Shown here: positions 44,570 to 54,098 of the stretch, piece after piece
How positions within the stretch are numbered: the first letter of the stretch is position 1
Layout of the letters: the number at the start of each line of letters is the position of its first letter
Source of the DNA: Hirudo medicinalis
Lineage: Eukaryota; Annelida; Clitellata; Hirudinida; Hirudinidae
Direction: 5' to 3'
Length of the DNA: 54,098 nt
NCBI GenBank assembly: GCA_011800805.1
Contig: MPNW01000021.1
Coordinates: 249,535 to 303,632 of the forward strand
Notes under the pieces: generated by a model
Database searches by the model: none
Told to the model about the DNA's origin: nothing
Seen by the model: the letters and a program-made list of their open reading frames with translations, nothing else
Translations under genes and position numbers: made by a program

Positions 44570-45626
44570 CCTGGGTGATAATGACCTATGACCAAGTCCT
44601 TGACACAGTCGTTGTTGGACCTCTATGTGGAGGAAGACACATGTTTGTTTTTGAGGATAGTTCTTCAAGGTTTTTTTAGATTGCTATGTTTCCAGAGGCC
44701 ATAAATATTTTTTTCCTACACGTTAATTCGTCTTACACTTACAAAATTTAAATTGGAGTAACTGCACAAAAGAATAAATATGACCTATGTGTGATTATTT
44801 TTTATTCAGGCTGACCCACCAGAGCCCTCAAAAATTCCTCGTGAAGATGCTGTCGGAGTGACAGTTGTGCTTTTGACGTGCTCTTACAAGAAAGCAGAGT
44901 TCATCAGGGTGGGATATTACGTCAACAATGAATATTTTGATCCTGAGTTGAAGGAAAACCCACCAGCAGAACCAGATTTTGAAAAGGTATTCACAATTTT
45001 TTTGGAAGATTTTACTTCAAATTATTGAACTATATCCACTGTTTAACTTGAACATTCGGAGTTTATGCTTTTTCTAATTTAGTTCTTGCGCTACATGTCG
45101 ATGTTGATCGAACTGACATCTTGAGTCATTTGGAGTTGTTTTAATGTCGTTCGAATTTATTTAATTGTAGATTTTATTTCCAGGGGTTGGTGCTGTGTCC
45201 ATTTATGCATGGGTTGAGACTTTTAACATGATGCGCTGAAGTAACATAACTAAATGCTAGCAATAATAGCCTTAAAGATGCATCACTCTTCCATTTTATT
45301 AGTTTCAAGAACTCCGATCACATTGCATTATCTTATCGTTCGGTTATAAACTCCTTTGCAATCTTACAGCTCCAGAGGAACATCGTGGCGACATGTCCGA
45401 GGGTCACGAGGTCCAAAAATCAACTGAGGAGATGTGGATTCGGAGAATGTTGCTTTACAATACAGAAAATGAGTCCAACCAGGTGGGAGCGTCTGCCGAG
45501 AACTCGAGCGACAAACAGCATAATCCCGACACCAGACTCTTGGCTCAAAGTGCTAATGGATCGGACGAAGATGATGAAATCCAATCTATGAAGGATGAAA
45601 ACGTCGAACCGATGGCTCTCAGATGA
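44570..45626 (+). pseudogene. ASF1 (pseudogene): ASF1 histone chaperone, decayed copy with introns
   Basis: Three pieces match ASF1, the H3-H4 chaperone. Piece 1 ends YDQVLDTVVVGPLCGGRHMF at 44587-44655, and its upstream sequence is degraded. Piece 2 (44810-44986) is a clean exon of 59 residues with DAVGVTVVLLTCSYKKAEF and IRVGYYVNNEYFDPEL. Piece 3 starts at 45370 with LQRNIVATCPRVTR, where ASF1 has LQRNILASNPRVTRF. Damage: the conserved N-terminal strands are missing, piece 1 is followed by GATAGT where a GT donor is expected, and in piece 3 the frame shifts just after VTR, at the usual FxINW motif. Retained introns mean it arose by DNA duplication and not by retroposition. An acidic open frame continues to 45626 in the shifted phase. 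Confidence 0.75.
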
Positions 45627-45893
45627 ACGTTCGCTCGAGCGCGACGAAACCGTAAGTGTCTTCTGGCAGAAGATGTATTGTGATTTTTATTGGCAAGTGT
45701 TATTTTTCCATGATTTCTTATTTCCAGTCTGCTTGTCCTTGGTTTGCCATGCACTTATTTTTGGACGGTTGATTGTGTGACAAATCAATATATTTCTTCT
45801 GAAAACTTGTTTAAATTGCAACTTCACAATAACATGTCGGTGAAAATAATTAATGCTTAATTAGAACTAACACACTTAAAAGTACATTTTACA

Positions 45894-46079
45894 TTAATTA
45901 ATACTTTCAGAAGGATGTTCAAATCTGCGGTCCACAATAGCCCTGAGCAATTCTGGTTTTAATAAAAAATCTCTGAATCCGGAATTATGGATAGAAACAT
46001 AGGTTCTTTCATTTCTTTTTCGGAAGTCCAGCATCCCCTGCTCCTTCGACAATGTTTTCTTCCCGTTCCCCGTAGCCAA
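45894..46079 (-). pseudogene. DDX39B (pseudogene): DDX39B/UAP56 helicase N-terminal fragment
   Basis: The minus strand encodes [20 protein letters not shown] and [13 protein letters not shown], almost the UAP56/DDX39B Q-motif region, where the family has DCGFEHPSE. UAP56 is the DEAD-box ATPase of spliceosome assembly and mRNA export. Upstream, the likely original GDAGLPKK... lies in a different frame from TYVSIH, which indicates a frameshift. No following exon (VQHECIP..., GMGKT) is visible downstream, where the strand instead overlaps the ASF1 remnant. It is therefore an orphan fragment and not a gene. Confidence 0.7.
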
Positions 46080-46619
46080 GAAGTTCCTCGTTATCGTGTC
46101 AAGTTTATTGCTTTAAGAAAACCATATTGCATCCAAACATGTATATTGCCAAGGACAAATTTTACTTTATGAGTTTAATGATATGCAATATGCACTTGCT
46201 TACCTGGGACTCTTGGAGCTGCTGTCCTTTACACATTCCCCTGTGCGACATCAAGCTCCATTTGATCAGGTGGTTCCATCAAATGCCCTTAAATCGTACC
46301 CCTCGGAGCATTCGAGGACATGGCAAATATCTTTGTCGCCCTTCACATTTCAAAGTTATAACAATAGGTGAAATACATAATTAATAAAATATTTGTACAA
46401 ATATATTATGAAGTTATATGAAAACATAAAACAAATTAAGTCATATAATATCAGGTTTTGATATCTTTGTCTTACGCCTTTGTAACGAGATTCGGGGCAT
46501 TGACTTTCTGCACTCTCATCGGGATCATAGATTTGTCAAGTGTAATCATCATGTTGAACATGTTATAATTTGTAAAAGAATATTTAATATTTATTCACTT
46601 AATAATTTTGTCATTATTA
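46080..46619. other. Intergenic, nothing recognised
   Basis: Short open frames at 46127-46384 on the plus strand have no family resemblance. It could be decayed 5' flank of the helicase fragment. Confidence 0.3.
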
Positions 46620-47240
46620 TATAATTGTATTTACCTTTTTTTTTGAATTTTTGAATTTCGTTTATTTCTGAATTGAACCAAAAATTAAAAAAACCCCAAA
46701 ATTCACGGTACATTCCAATGTACTATAATTCCCGTCTAGGGGATAACCTGTTACAAGATTATTAAGTTATTGCGACAAGTAGATAAGAATCTTTATATAA
46801 CGGATAAATAGATAAGAATCTTTATATTACGGTTAAATAGATAAGAATCTTAATATAACGGGTGAGATGAAAGTGAAGGTGCGAATTTGACGAACATGAG
46901 AAAATTGGCGAATACGTTGCAATGGAACAAATAGATTAACTGGGGTAATGCTCGGACACAACCAAGGAAAAGTAGATAAAATAAATAACACAACATATAA
47001 AGGGATGAGGAAACGTAAGTTTCAACAATTTGACAGAATATATTTTTTAAGACGGAACTTAAAAAGTGACAAAATTGTTTAGAGAGGTAGGGGCTGTTGG
47101 TAGAGCAAGAATGGACCTCGACAACGTATGGAGAATTTGAATTATCTAGGAATTTAGCAGAGGTAACATGTTTAATGTTCAAGCCGTTAATGCTAAGTTG
47201 AATGCTGTAAGATTTATTGTTATTTTTCGAGCAAAACAAA
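46620..47240 (-). mobile_element. LINE 3' fragment, second copy
   Basis: It is homologous to 41110-42560 by shared blocks (ATTCACGGTA, GTCTAGGGGATAACC, CATGAGAAAATTG, ACAACCAAGGAA, TTTTTTAAGACGG). The minus-strand frame begins CSKNNNKSYSIQLSINGLNI with KHVTSAKFL, the pattern of RT sequence just before the post-catalytic FLG motif. It ends at 46640 in a T-rich stretch that is an A-rich tail on the element's strand. Confidence 0.65.
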
Positions 47241-48020
47241 ATGAAAATTGTTTTTTCGATAATTATTCACCATTTATTTATTTAATATAGCTTCACTAAT
47301 AAATAAATAAAATATCGATTAATTACAACATTCACGTATTCAATAAGAATATTAACTTGAATGGCCTCAATTGAGCATTCGGAGAAGAAAAATGTGGAAC
47401 ATCACATTATTGGTAATGTGGTTTTCAGTCCATTAACTCATGCAAATGTTTTCAGTTTCAAAGTTTTTTACTATAACTTAAGGCATACTTTATGTTATAA
47501 AATATATTGTTACTTATAATAAAAAATATTGATACGACATTTAAAGTTACATAATAATTAAAAAAATAAATAAATCAAATTTTATTTTTTATTTTATTTT
47601 TGCAATGATTTTGCATTCAATATTATGGTATTATATTATAATATTTTAAAATTTAATCTGCTAATAATCTCTTCATTAATTTCATTATAGGGCCATTTCA
47701 CAGTAGGACTAATCCTATTCCAATGTTTTCTCTGATCCTCATGTCTTCATAAACTTTATAAAATATTACCTCTCTAGGAAATGTCAAAACAGTTAAGAGG
47801 ATGTCCTCCATTTGAAATTGTAAATAAAAAAAAATATTTTTTAATTAAGTAGTATGTAAATTGAACGAAACGTGTGGATTGTTGTCTACATGAACATGGG
47901 GCGCTCTATACTTGTACTCTTACTAGAATCCTGAGTACTTGTACTTGCGATTGAACCTCAGTAAGTTTTCCAATCATACATGGGGTATTTGGTACTTGTA
48001 CATGAATCTCCCAAGGTCAA
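47241..48020. other. AT-rich intergenic
   Basis: Very AT-rich. ACTTGTAC-type words recur at 47900-48000 (CTTGTACTCTTAC, GTACTTGTACTTGC, GGTACTTGTACATG) as a short irregular repeat. No gene. Confidence 0.4.
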
Positions 48021-48191
48021 TTTTATGAGAAATAATTAGAAACGCCGTTTTGGCGCAAGGAATTATTCCGAATTGAAGAGATTTTCAAAAATTGCGTTTA
48101 TGATCCAGGAAACGTAAAACTTTAATTCGTTAACAGTCTTCGTTTTTTTATAAAATCATGACAAATTGCAGGTTTATGAGTTGGACTCATT

Positions 48192-48659
48192 TTATTTGTC
48201 TTCCTCGGCATCAACCTGTAGGTTACGACAAAGACGTTTTTTAGAGACTAGAATTACTACTCTTGCTTTCGTAAGTTCCATCGAAAAGCAATCGTCACCT
48301 CTGCATGTCAAGCAGCACGTCCTCCTGAAACTGTCGTCGTCACAATAGCTCTTGAAATTTGGGCACCAATCTTCCTCTCCGTACTTGCAGTCTGTTAATG
48401 TCGCAAGCATAAGCAAATCATCGTTCGTAATTGATTGGTTGTGGGAGATCTGAAATGAATATCTTAGGAGGAATGTTTCCGATTTACCTTCAGGATTCTT
48501 TGCCGCCACGGCTCGACATTTTTGACAACANTGCACTCTTTTAATCGTGAAAACGGTTTAAGATAGAATTTTTATTCATCTGTTAGTAGTAGCAGAAATA
48601 TTACCTTCAGTAAAGGCAACGGCCAGGAAAAGGAGACAGATGACTGAAAGATACTTCAT
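48192..48659 (-). CDS. Small secreted cysteine-rich protein, copy B
   Basis: Exon 1 (48605-48659) encodes an 18-residue signal peptide, MKYLSVICLLFLAVAFTE. Exon 2 (48488-48535) has CCQKCRAVAAKNPE and contains the N at 48531. Exon 3 (from 48391) has CKYGEEDWC, SYC, TCCLTC and GDDC, giving ten Cys in the mature part. All junctions are in phase. A last 45-base intron (48216-48260) may or may not be removed: both forms stay open to the stop at 48192, giving 85 or 100 residues. The Cys spacing C-x7-C-x6-C-x8-CC-x2-C resembles a PLAC or ShKT-like disulfide module. No enzyme motif is present. Secretion is inferred from the signal peptide. Function is unknown; it could be a secreted effector, defence or venom-type peptide. 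I do not recognise a named family. Confidence 0.6.
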
Positions 48660-48699
48660 CTTTACTTGAAAGTGTCTCGAATGTTACGGCAAACCTATG

Positions 48700-49170
48700 A
48701 TGTTAAGCGTCGAGTAAAATGGCTATTATTTTATAACCTACGATTGCAGCGTGGGGAATTTTGTGGGACAGTTTTTAATCTAAACTACGCTGAGTGGTCT
48801 TGCGTTGCACTGCCCATGCAAAAACAAACAAAAGCAAAGTCGAACACGAAATATTATTCGCGATTATCCACATCGCGCCGAGATCCGTGTAGAACGATGC
48901 AGTTGAAAATAATAAAAATTACTCGTAAGAACAAGTTCGAAACATCATATTCGATGGACTGCTAAAATGTTCCACAGACGATTTTAATCACTCTTAACTC
49001 ATTTCACATCTTTGCGTCTATTATAAAAATTGTAGAAAGTTGTTATTTTAAACTAAACGGAGTGATTTTGCATTGCACGCAAAAACAAACAGAACCAGGA
49101 ATATCATTCGCTATTATCTACAATCCTATTGAAATCCGTTAAGAATAACATAGTTGACAATTACACATGT
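48700..49170 (-). repeat. Upstream module of the cysteine-rich gene, partly doubled
   Basis: 48730-49030 matches the orphan module at 37500-37810 and the one at 38880. A second shorter copy follows at about 49035-49165 (TTTTAAACTAAACGGAGTG, CAAAAACAAACAGAACCAGG, ATTCGCTATTATC). Conservation outside the coding exons argues that a whole locus was duplicated, or that the gene is carried by a larger repeat. Confidence 0.65.
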
Positions 49171-49350
49171 TTACACAAATGACTCTTAGTACAACTACAA
49201 ATAATTGTTTTTGTATCTTGCCCTGAGATTCTCTGTTATGATTGAAAAAAATTTTAAATTTTGTTACATATTACGAATCGTTATCTCGAGAATCAACTGA
49301 ATGTTTTAAATGGTTTAAAGGCTTTCATTAATATAATACAATTAATTTTA

Positions 49351-49746
49351 ATGCAAACCATCATAATTTTCATGGTGGCTCATTTGGTATTTGTGTTGGT
49401 ACTAAATTTATCATGCATTGTACCGGATGGACCAGTGCCAAAAAGTGAAATATCTAATGTAAACATTGGTAAGTTCTTTTTCTTCAGAAGATGTAAAATC
49501 CCTCACTGAGCTGTTGATGCATGGATTATTTCATGACATTCATTCCCATTCCATTATCCATTTGGCATTTCTTGCAAGTCTCTGACCTTATGAAGAATAG
49601 GAACGTTTTAAGTTGCAAATCTTTACGGCATTCTTTCGTGTTTTCTTGATATGTCATTTTTCAAAGCTTATCTGTAGTATGAATCTTATTTTCTTACTGC
49701 AGACACCCTTTATGGCAATGGACTTTCTACGTCTCATAATTTTTAA
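49351..49746 (+). CDS. Possible short secreted peptide, divergent from the cysteine-rich gene
   Basis: ATG at 49351 opens a hydrophobic leader (MQTIIIFMVAHLVFVLVLNL) followed by SCIVPDGPVPKSEIS. Exon 1 ends at 49468 at a consensus donor, GTAAGT. A clean acceptor (TTTTCTTACTGCAG, ending 49702) would add DTLYGNGLSTSHNF and a stop, giving 53 residues. The related NLSCI..GP.P stretch near 39040 next to copy A supports a real paired unit, but that copy lacks a leader. I recognise no family and expression is unknown. Confidence 0.3.
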
Positions 49747-49749
49747 TGT

Positions 49750-50490
49750 ACTGTTCTAATAATTTATATAACTCAAAATAAATAATGGAAGCATAATTAA
49801 AAATAACACAAATATAATTCTATATTTTTACACATTTTTATATGCTTGTATCTATATACTAACATTTAAATGCGGTTGTAGATGCACTAAAAGAGAATCT
49901 AAAATTTCTAAAAAAAAAGATGTGGAAACTAAATTTAAACATTATTGTTTTTTCTCAAATTCATTCATTCATTCATTCAAATCCATTCAGCCTCATTCTC
50001 TCCTAAACATGCGTTGAAAATGAATTCAATTCAAATTTTAGTAGGTAAAACTGATTTAATAAATTGACCTGTCAAGACTATGTTATATCACGAATGAATA
50101 GAATGAATGAATGTTTTGCAGTCTTTAGAGTGTCTGAAACAAGTTAATGGGCCATTGAATGATCGTAAAAACGATTGCAGATTATAAATTTGTTTTTGAC
50201 TTAAAGTTACAAATGATTAGTAGACCTATCATCATTCTAAAGACTAAATATTGCGGAAAATGTTTCCGCGGGAGTCACATTTTGTGTCATTTCAAGAGAG
50301 AGTTTCCATAAATGTTTGGCATTTTCCTCACTTCTCTGTTGACATCCAAAGAGATTCCTCACCATTTTCTTCTCATAAAATAGCTAAATAAAAACAATAG
50401 TAATCTGAAGTTATGACAATTCGTATCGAAGAGATTAACTTAATTATAATTAATTTTTGTTACGAAAAAATATTATTAAACACTACAACT
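49750..50490. other. Intergenic, nothing recognised
   Basis: AT-rich, with a short ATTC repeat at 49960-49985 (CATTCATTCATTCATTC). No gene seen. Confidence 0.4.
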
Positions 50491-51000
50491 GTGGTCGGCA
50501 TATCTTTAAGAGTGCTATGATTTTTTACGATAACATTTGACTGAATAATTTTTTTCAAACCCAAATTTGGATATGTTATTTGATAGTGAAAGTTTATCAA
50601 ATTCGGAAATTTGTTTTATGATCTGATGATACATTCCAGGAATATGCCTTAAAATCGCAAATATGCGTTTTTCGCATTTATCATTTCTTTAAGTTTTCTG
50701 TAATGTAAGACAATAATAAGGGTTATAAATCACGCTATTAATTCAAATAAAGCATCGTCATGATATACTGTGTCTTTTCTTTTCCATTATAGCAATATAT
50801 CTTGGTTTCCTTGATGCTCCAATTGTTCCAGGTATTCTTTTCGCAAAAGTTTCCAGACCTCTATTATCGCCTCCCTCAACTCCGTAACAGTTAAATATTG
50901 TTTTCCATTATAATACACCCGCCTTGTCAGAGTCCTCCAAACATTTTTTATAGGATGTAGGTCCACGGTACCCTCTGCCCATTCCATAATACTCATTTTT
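50490..51000 (-). mobile_element. Tc1/mariner transposase remnant
   Basis: The minus strand at 50996-50787 reads IMEWAEGTVDLHPIKNVWRT, RRVYYNGKQYLTV and ELREAIIEVWKLL. This matches the transposase C terminus (usual form: WP..SPDLNPIENVW). It starts and ends abruptly. The stretch to about 50490 is probably the element's 3' non-coding end. Confidence 0.7.
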
Positions 51001-51017
51001 TCTTCCTGGAAAAATGC

Positions 51018-51110
51018 CTTAATAATAATAATAATAATAATAACGATAACGACAACAAAAGCAACAACAACAATAACAGTAAAAATAAAAATAACAATAA
51101 CAGGGAGATG
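51018..51110 (+). repeat. (AAT)n/(AAC)n microsatellite
   Basis: AATAATAAT followed by AACGATAACG, CAACAA and AATAAC units, directly next to the Tc1/mariner remnant. A second AT-only stretch (TATAAT and ATTATT units) lies at 51210-51320. Confidence 0.9.
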
Positions 51111-51309
51111 TCATATATTTGGATTTTGTTGTCTATGATATGCGGTAGTCTTAGTCCTCTGTTGTTTTTAGTTCGCTCGATGTGAATAAACTCGGTTTTA
51201 AACACGACAAATATAAAATATAATAAATATAATATTATAATATAATATATAATATATAATGGCGTTTGTAATTATAAATTTATTATTATTATTATATAAT
51301 TATAATTAT

Positions 51310-54098
51310 AATATTATAGTATCAGATGCGCCTTTTGTCTTTGCTGGCTTTATGTTGGTGTCCTGAAGAGGTGGGTCATCGGGTTACGTTTGAAGAGCTC
51401 CAGGGATCGTTGAGCTCTTACGAGGGGGATAATATGTTCCAGAGAGCAGGAAAGGCATAAGAGAAGACTCTGTTGACGAGGGATGATTTGTGAACTGGTT
51501 GGCTGGTAGTTAAACGGTGGAAGACGAATGAAGACCAGGTGCGTGGCGGCGTAGAATGAGGTGGTTGAGATAGGGTGGATTGGATGTCGCGGTAGTTCGA
51601 TATGAGGGCGATTTTGAGGATGATGCGATTATGAATCGGTAATCAGTGCAATTGATTCAGGCAGTCAGTGCTACTAATAGCACTAATAGGGGTTGGATTA
51701 ATTAGAACAAGTTTTGCAAGTTTGTTTTGTACGCGTTGCAAGGAATCAGATCAAGGAGGCAGATGTATCTTAGACAAGGGAATTGCTGTAATTCAGGCGA
51801 GAGAGAACGAGACTGCAAGGCAGAAGTTGTGTCGGCGGAGAGGAGCAGACGGATATACTGAATTGCCCAGATGAGGTGATTGCATGATTTGATGATGGAG
51901 GCGGAACGGTCTTTTAAGCTGAGGTGAGAATCAAAAGCAACATTGAGGAATTTAGGAGTGGAAGAAGAATGAATGAGGTGCCTGCGACGTTTATGGAGGA
52001 TGGGGGAGACAGTTTTTAGGCGGACGGGTCTGCGGATTCAATTGAAGAAAGTTAATGAGATGCCAATCATTGATGGCATCTGGGCACTTCCGCAGATTTC
52101 CGAGTTGTTCGGACATGCTATTTCTGGAGAGGATAGAGACTTGTATCATCTGCATGTTGATGGAAAAATACTTATAAATACTTATACTTTGATAAAGTCA
52201 TTAATGATGTTGGGCAAAGGTGAAGGTTGAAAAAAAGCAAAGGTCCCAAGACAGAGCCTTGAGGAATACCAGCAAGAAGTTCAAATGGAATGGAGGAATG
52301 GTCGCCAAGTTTCACATAATGGATTCTATTAAAAGGCAAGATTGAATCCAAGATAATGGAAGGCCATCGATTCCAAAGTCGGACTTGAGTCCCTCCAACA
52401 GTATCTGGTGGTTGATAGTGTCAAATGCCGCCGAGAGGTCCAGACCGACCGTGACGGTGCAATTGCCCTTGCCACATATGTCAGAGAAATTGTTGAAGAT
52501 GTGTGAAAGAACAGTTTCTGCGAAAAAAAACCGGGTAGGCAGATTGGAAAGAAGAGAAGTTAGAGGATGCGGTAATATGGGGACGAATTCTGGACAGAAT
52601 GAGTCTTTCGAGCAGATTTTACACGGTAGAATGATTGGAGATAGGTCTCTAATTGGCAGAAGAGCTTGGGTCGAAACTTGGCTTTTTAAGAAGGTGAGAA
52701 ATTGGGCCCTTTTGAAGGTGGAGGGTAAAATGCCAGTGCCGAAAGAGAGGTTTGCGAGTTTAGAGAGAATTTAGATAGGATTAGAGCGTATTTCTTGAGC
52801 AAGGAGTGGGGACTTGTTGGGCAGCGAACGAATGAGCTTAAGAACCTCTTTTGAAGACACAGGTTTGAGGACTGGGATTGGGGTACCTGAGAATTGCCTA
52901 GTAGGGAAGGGAGAGATGGGTGATGAGGCAAGAGTATTGGCGATTGATTCATGAATTTTGAGATGAAAAATGAATTAAATTAGTTAACAAGAATGGAGCA
53001 CTCATCTTCTGTATAGTATTGAGTCGGACGACTGTGAAGGAGTTTGTGGAGGGAACGCCACATGGAACGGGGATTAGCATCCGAGTTGAGTTCCTCCTTA
53101 ATGGAGGAGGCCCTGGAGTTTATTATGGCCATCTTGGCAACTTCTTTAGCAGACTTGTGTAGTTGCTTGGTAAAGGTGTATGTTGACGAATGTAGCGGCG
53201 TTCCAAGCGCCGGCAAGATTTCTTGGCCTCGATTGCCTCGTGGGAGAGTTGGTGATTGGGTTGCTGACCGACTCGAATGGATAGTCTCCTGCCGAGGAGA
53301 TCCTCTAGTGACTTGTGGACTCGAATGGCGAAGTCGTCAGCATCAGAGTTGCAAAACAGAAGATCATAGGAGACGCAGAAAAGGTCTCGTTCAAAAGCTG
53401 CCCATTTGATACTTCTGAGGCTAAGACTATGGATGATACGGGTGGAGGGAGGAGGTTTGTCTACGGAGATATTGCAGGAGATGAGATGATGATCGGAGTA
53501 GGTAACTTCCGATATATCTATGTTGGAGATGAGGCAGTCATATGATGTGATGAGCAGGTCGAGCGGGCGGCGTTTGGAGTGATTTGAGAAAGTAACATGT
53601 TGGAGGAGTCCATGAGAGTCCATCAGTTTTTTCAAATGTTCATCAATGCTGGTACCTGACCCAGAGGCGATGAAGCCTCCGTATATGATGAAAGGGAGGT
53701 TGTAGGAGGAGATGAGGTCGTTGAAGTCTTCGAACGTTGATGAAAAAAGATGTTTTGACGGGTACTGGAGGGCGATATATGGATGAGATGGTGAAAAAGT
53801 TCTTTGTTGACTTTGTTGTCTTTGTTGAGCGTTTGTTGAAATTGAGGTGGAGGCCTTCGAATTCAACCTGAGCAGGAGGTCCGATGTTGGTGGACTTCAG
53901 TTCACGACTGTGAATGATGGCGATGCCGCTTCAACGCTTGTCATTTGAAGACTCACGGTGTTGGTGGACGGTAATGAGACTATGTGTTATGCATCCAAAG
54001 CATCAGATGCTATCCAGGTTTCAGTCAAAACGAGGATGTCAAACGCTCCATCGTGCATACTATCTTTTATAAGAGCGGCCTTGCTAACAGCCTATCTT
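51310..54098 (-). mobile_element. CR1/L2-like LINE, 3' two-thirds, decayed
   Basis: It runs on the minus strand from beyond the right edge. An open stretch at 53866-53123 carries the end of the endonuclease domain (LLQHVTFSNHSKRRPLDLLI, then SDHHLISCNI) and the linker to RT. RT motifs follow across frame changes: LDLSAAFDTINHQILLEGLK (about 52450-52390), HADDTSLY at about 52170-52145 in place of YADDT, INDWHLINFLQLNP (about 52080-52040) and a C terminus with NRVFSYAFPALWN (about 51475-51435). The 3' end meets an AT-only repeat near 51310. Stops and shifts make it inactive. Confidence 0.85.

Noticed and set aside
52385..52774. 129-codon plus-strand open frame and 53044-53409 (+)
   Set aside because: They are antisense to LINE RT and endonuclease coding sequence, whose minus-strand motifs are clear.

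Overview
The window is a stretch of AT-rich, intron-rich animal nuclear DNA. Six well-conserved eukaryotic genes have short GT-AG introns and the expected metazoan domain architectures. Around them lie a Ty3/gypsy LTR remnant, several CR1/L2- or RTE-like LINE fragments, a hAT remnant, a Tc1/mariner remnant, a tRNA-like SINE family and long ATT/AAT microsatellites. There are no bacterial operons, rRNAs, convincing tRNA genes or CRISPR arrays. The base composition, the LINE types and the 848-base assembly gap fit a draft assembly of a non-vertebrate bilaterian. A lophotrochozoan such as an annelid or leech is a guess only.

Layout from left to right. 1-1422 is the 3' end of a decayed Ty3/gypsy element with an intact-looking LTR. 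1655-5858 (+) is an RPUSD3-like mitochondrial pseudouridine-synthase homologue. 6535-7423 (-) is an A20/AN1 zinc-finger gene (ZFAND5/6 type). 8217-9030 holds a LINE remnant and a fragment of a cysteine-rich gene. 9469-13466 (-) is nucleobindin in 11 exons. 14113-15000 is a hAT remnant. 16371-19049 (-) is RER1. 21080-28759 (+) is a DYRK1/minibrain kinase in 8 coding exons. 31711-33842 (-) is the splicing factor SLU7, followed by a small SLU7 pseudogene fragment.

The right half, from about 35 kb, is accessory in character. It has broken LINE pieces, two full copies and one fragment of a small secreted cysteine-rich gene (38.5, 48.2 and 8.9 kb) with a repeated upstream module, and an unrecognised type I membrane protein (40501-43913, -) whose last intron holds a LINE and the assembly gap. 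It also has decayed fragments of ASF1 (+) and of the RNA helicase DDX39B/UAP56 (-), a possible short secreted peptide (49351-49746, +), and a CR1/L2-like LINE running off the right edge.

The conserved genes act in separate housekeeping processes: mitochondrial RNA, ER/Golgi retention, calcium binding, splicing and kinase signalling. Nothing suggests joint regulation beyond shared promoter regions. The most unusual signal is the duplicated cysteine-rich locus. Its two full copies share 255 identical bases, including the same ambiguous base, inside otherwise diverged flanks.
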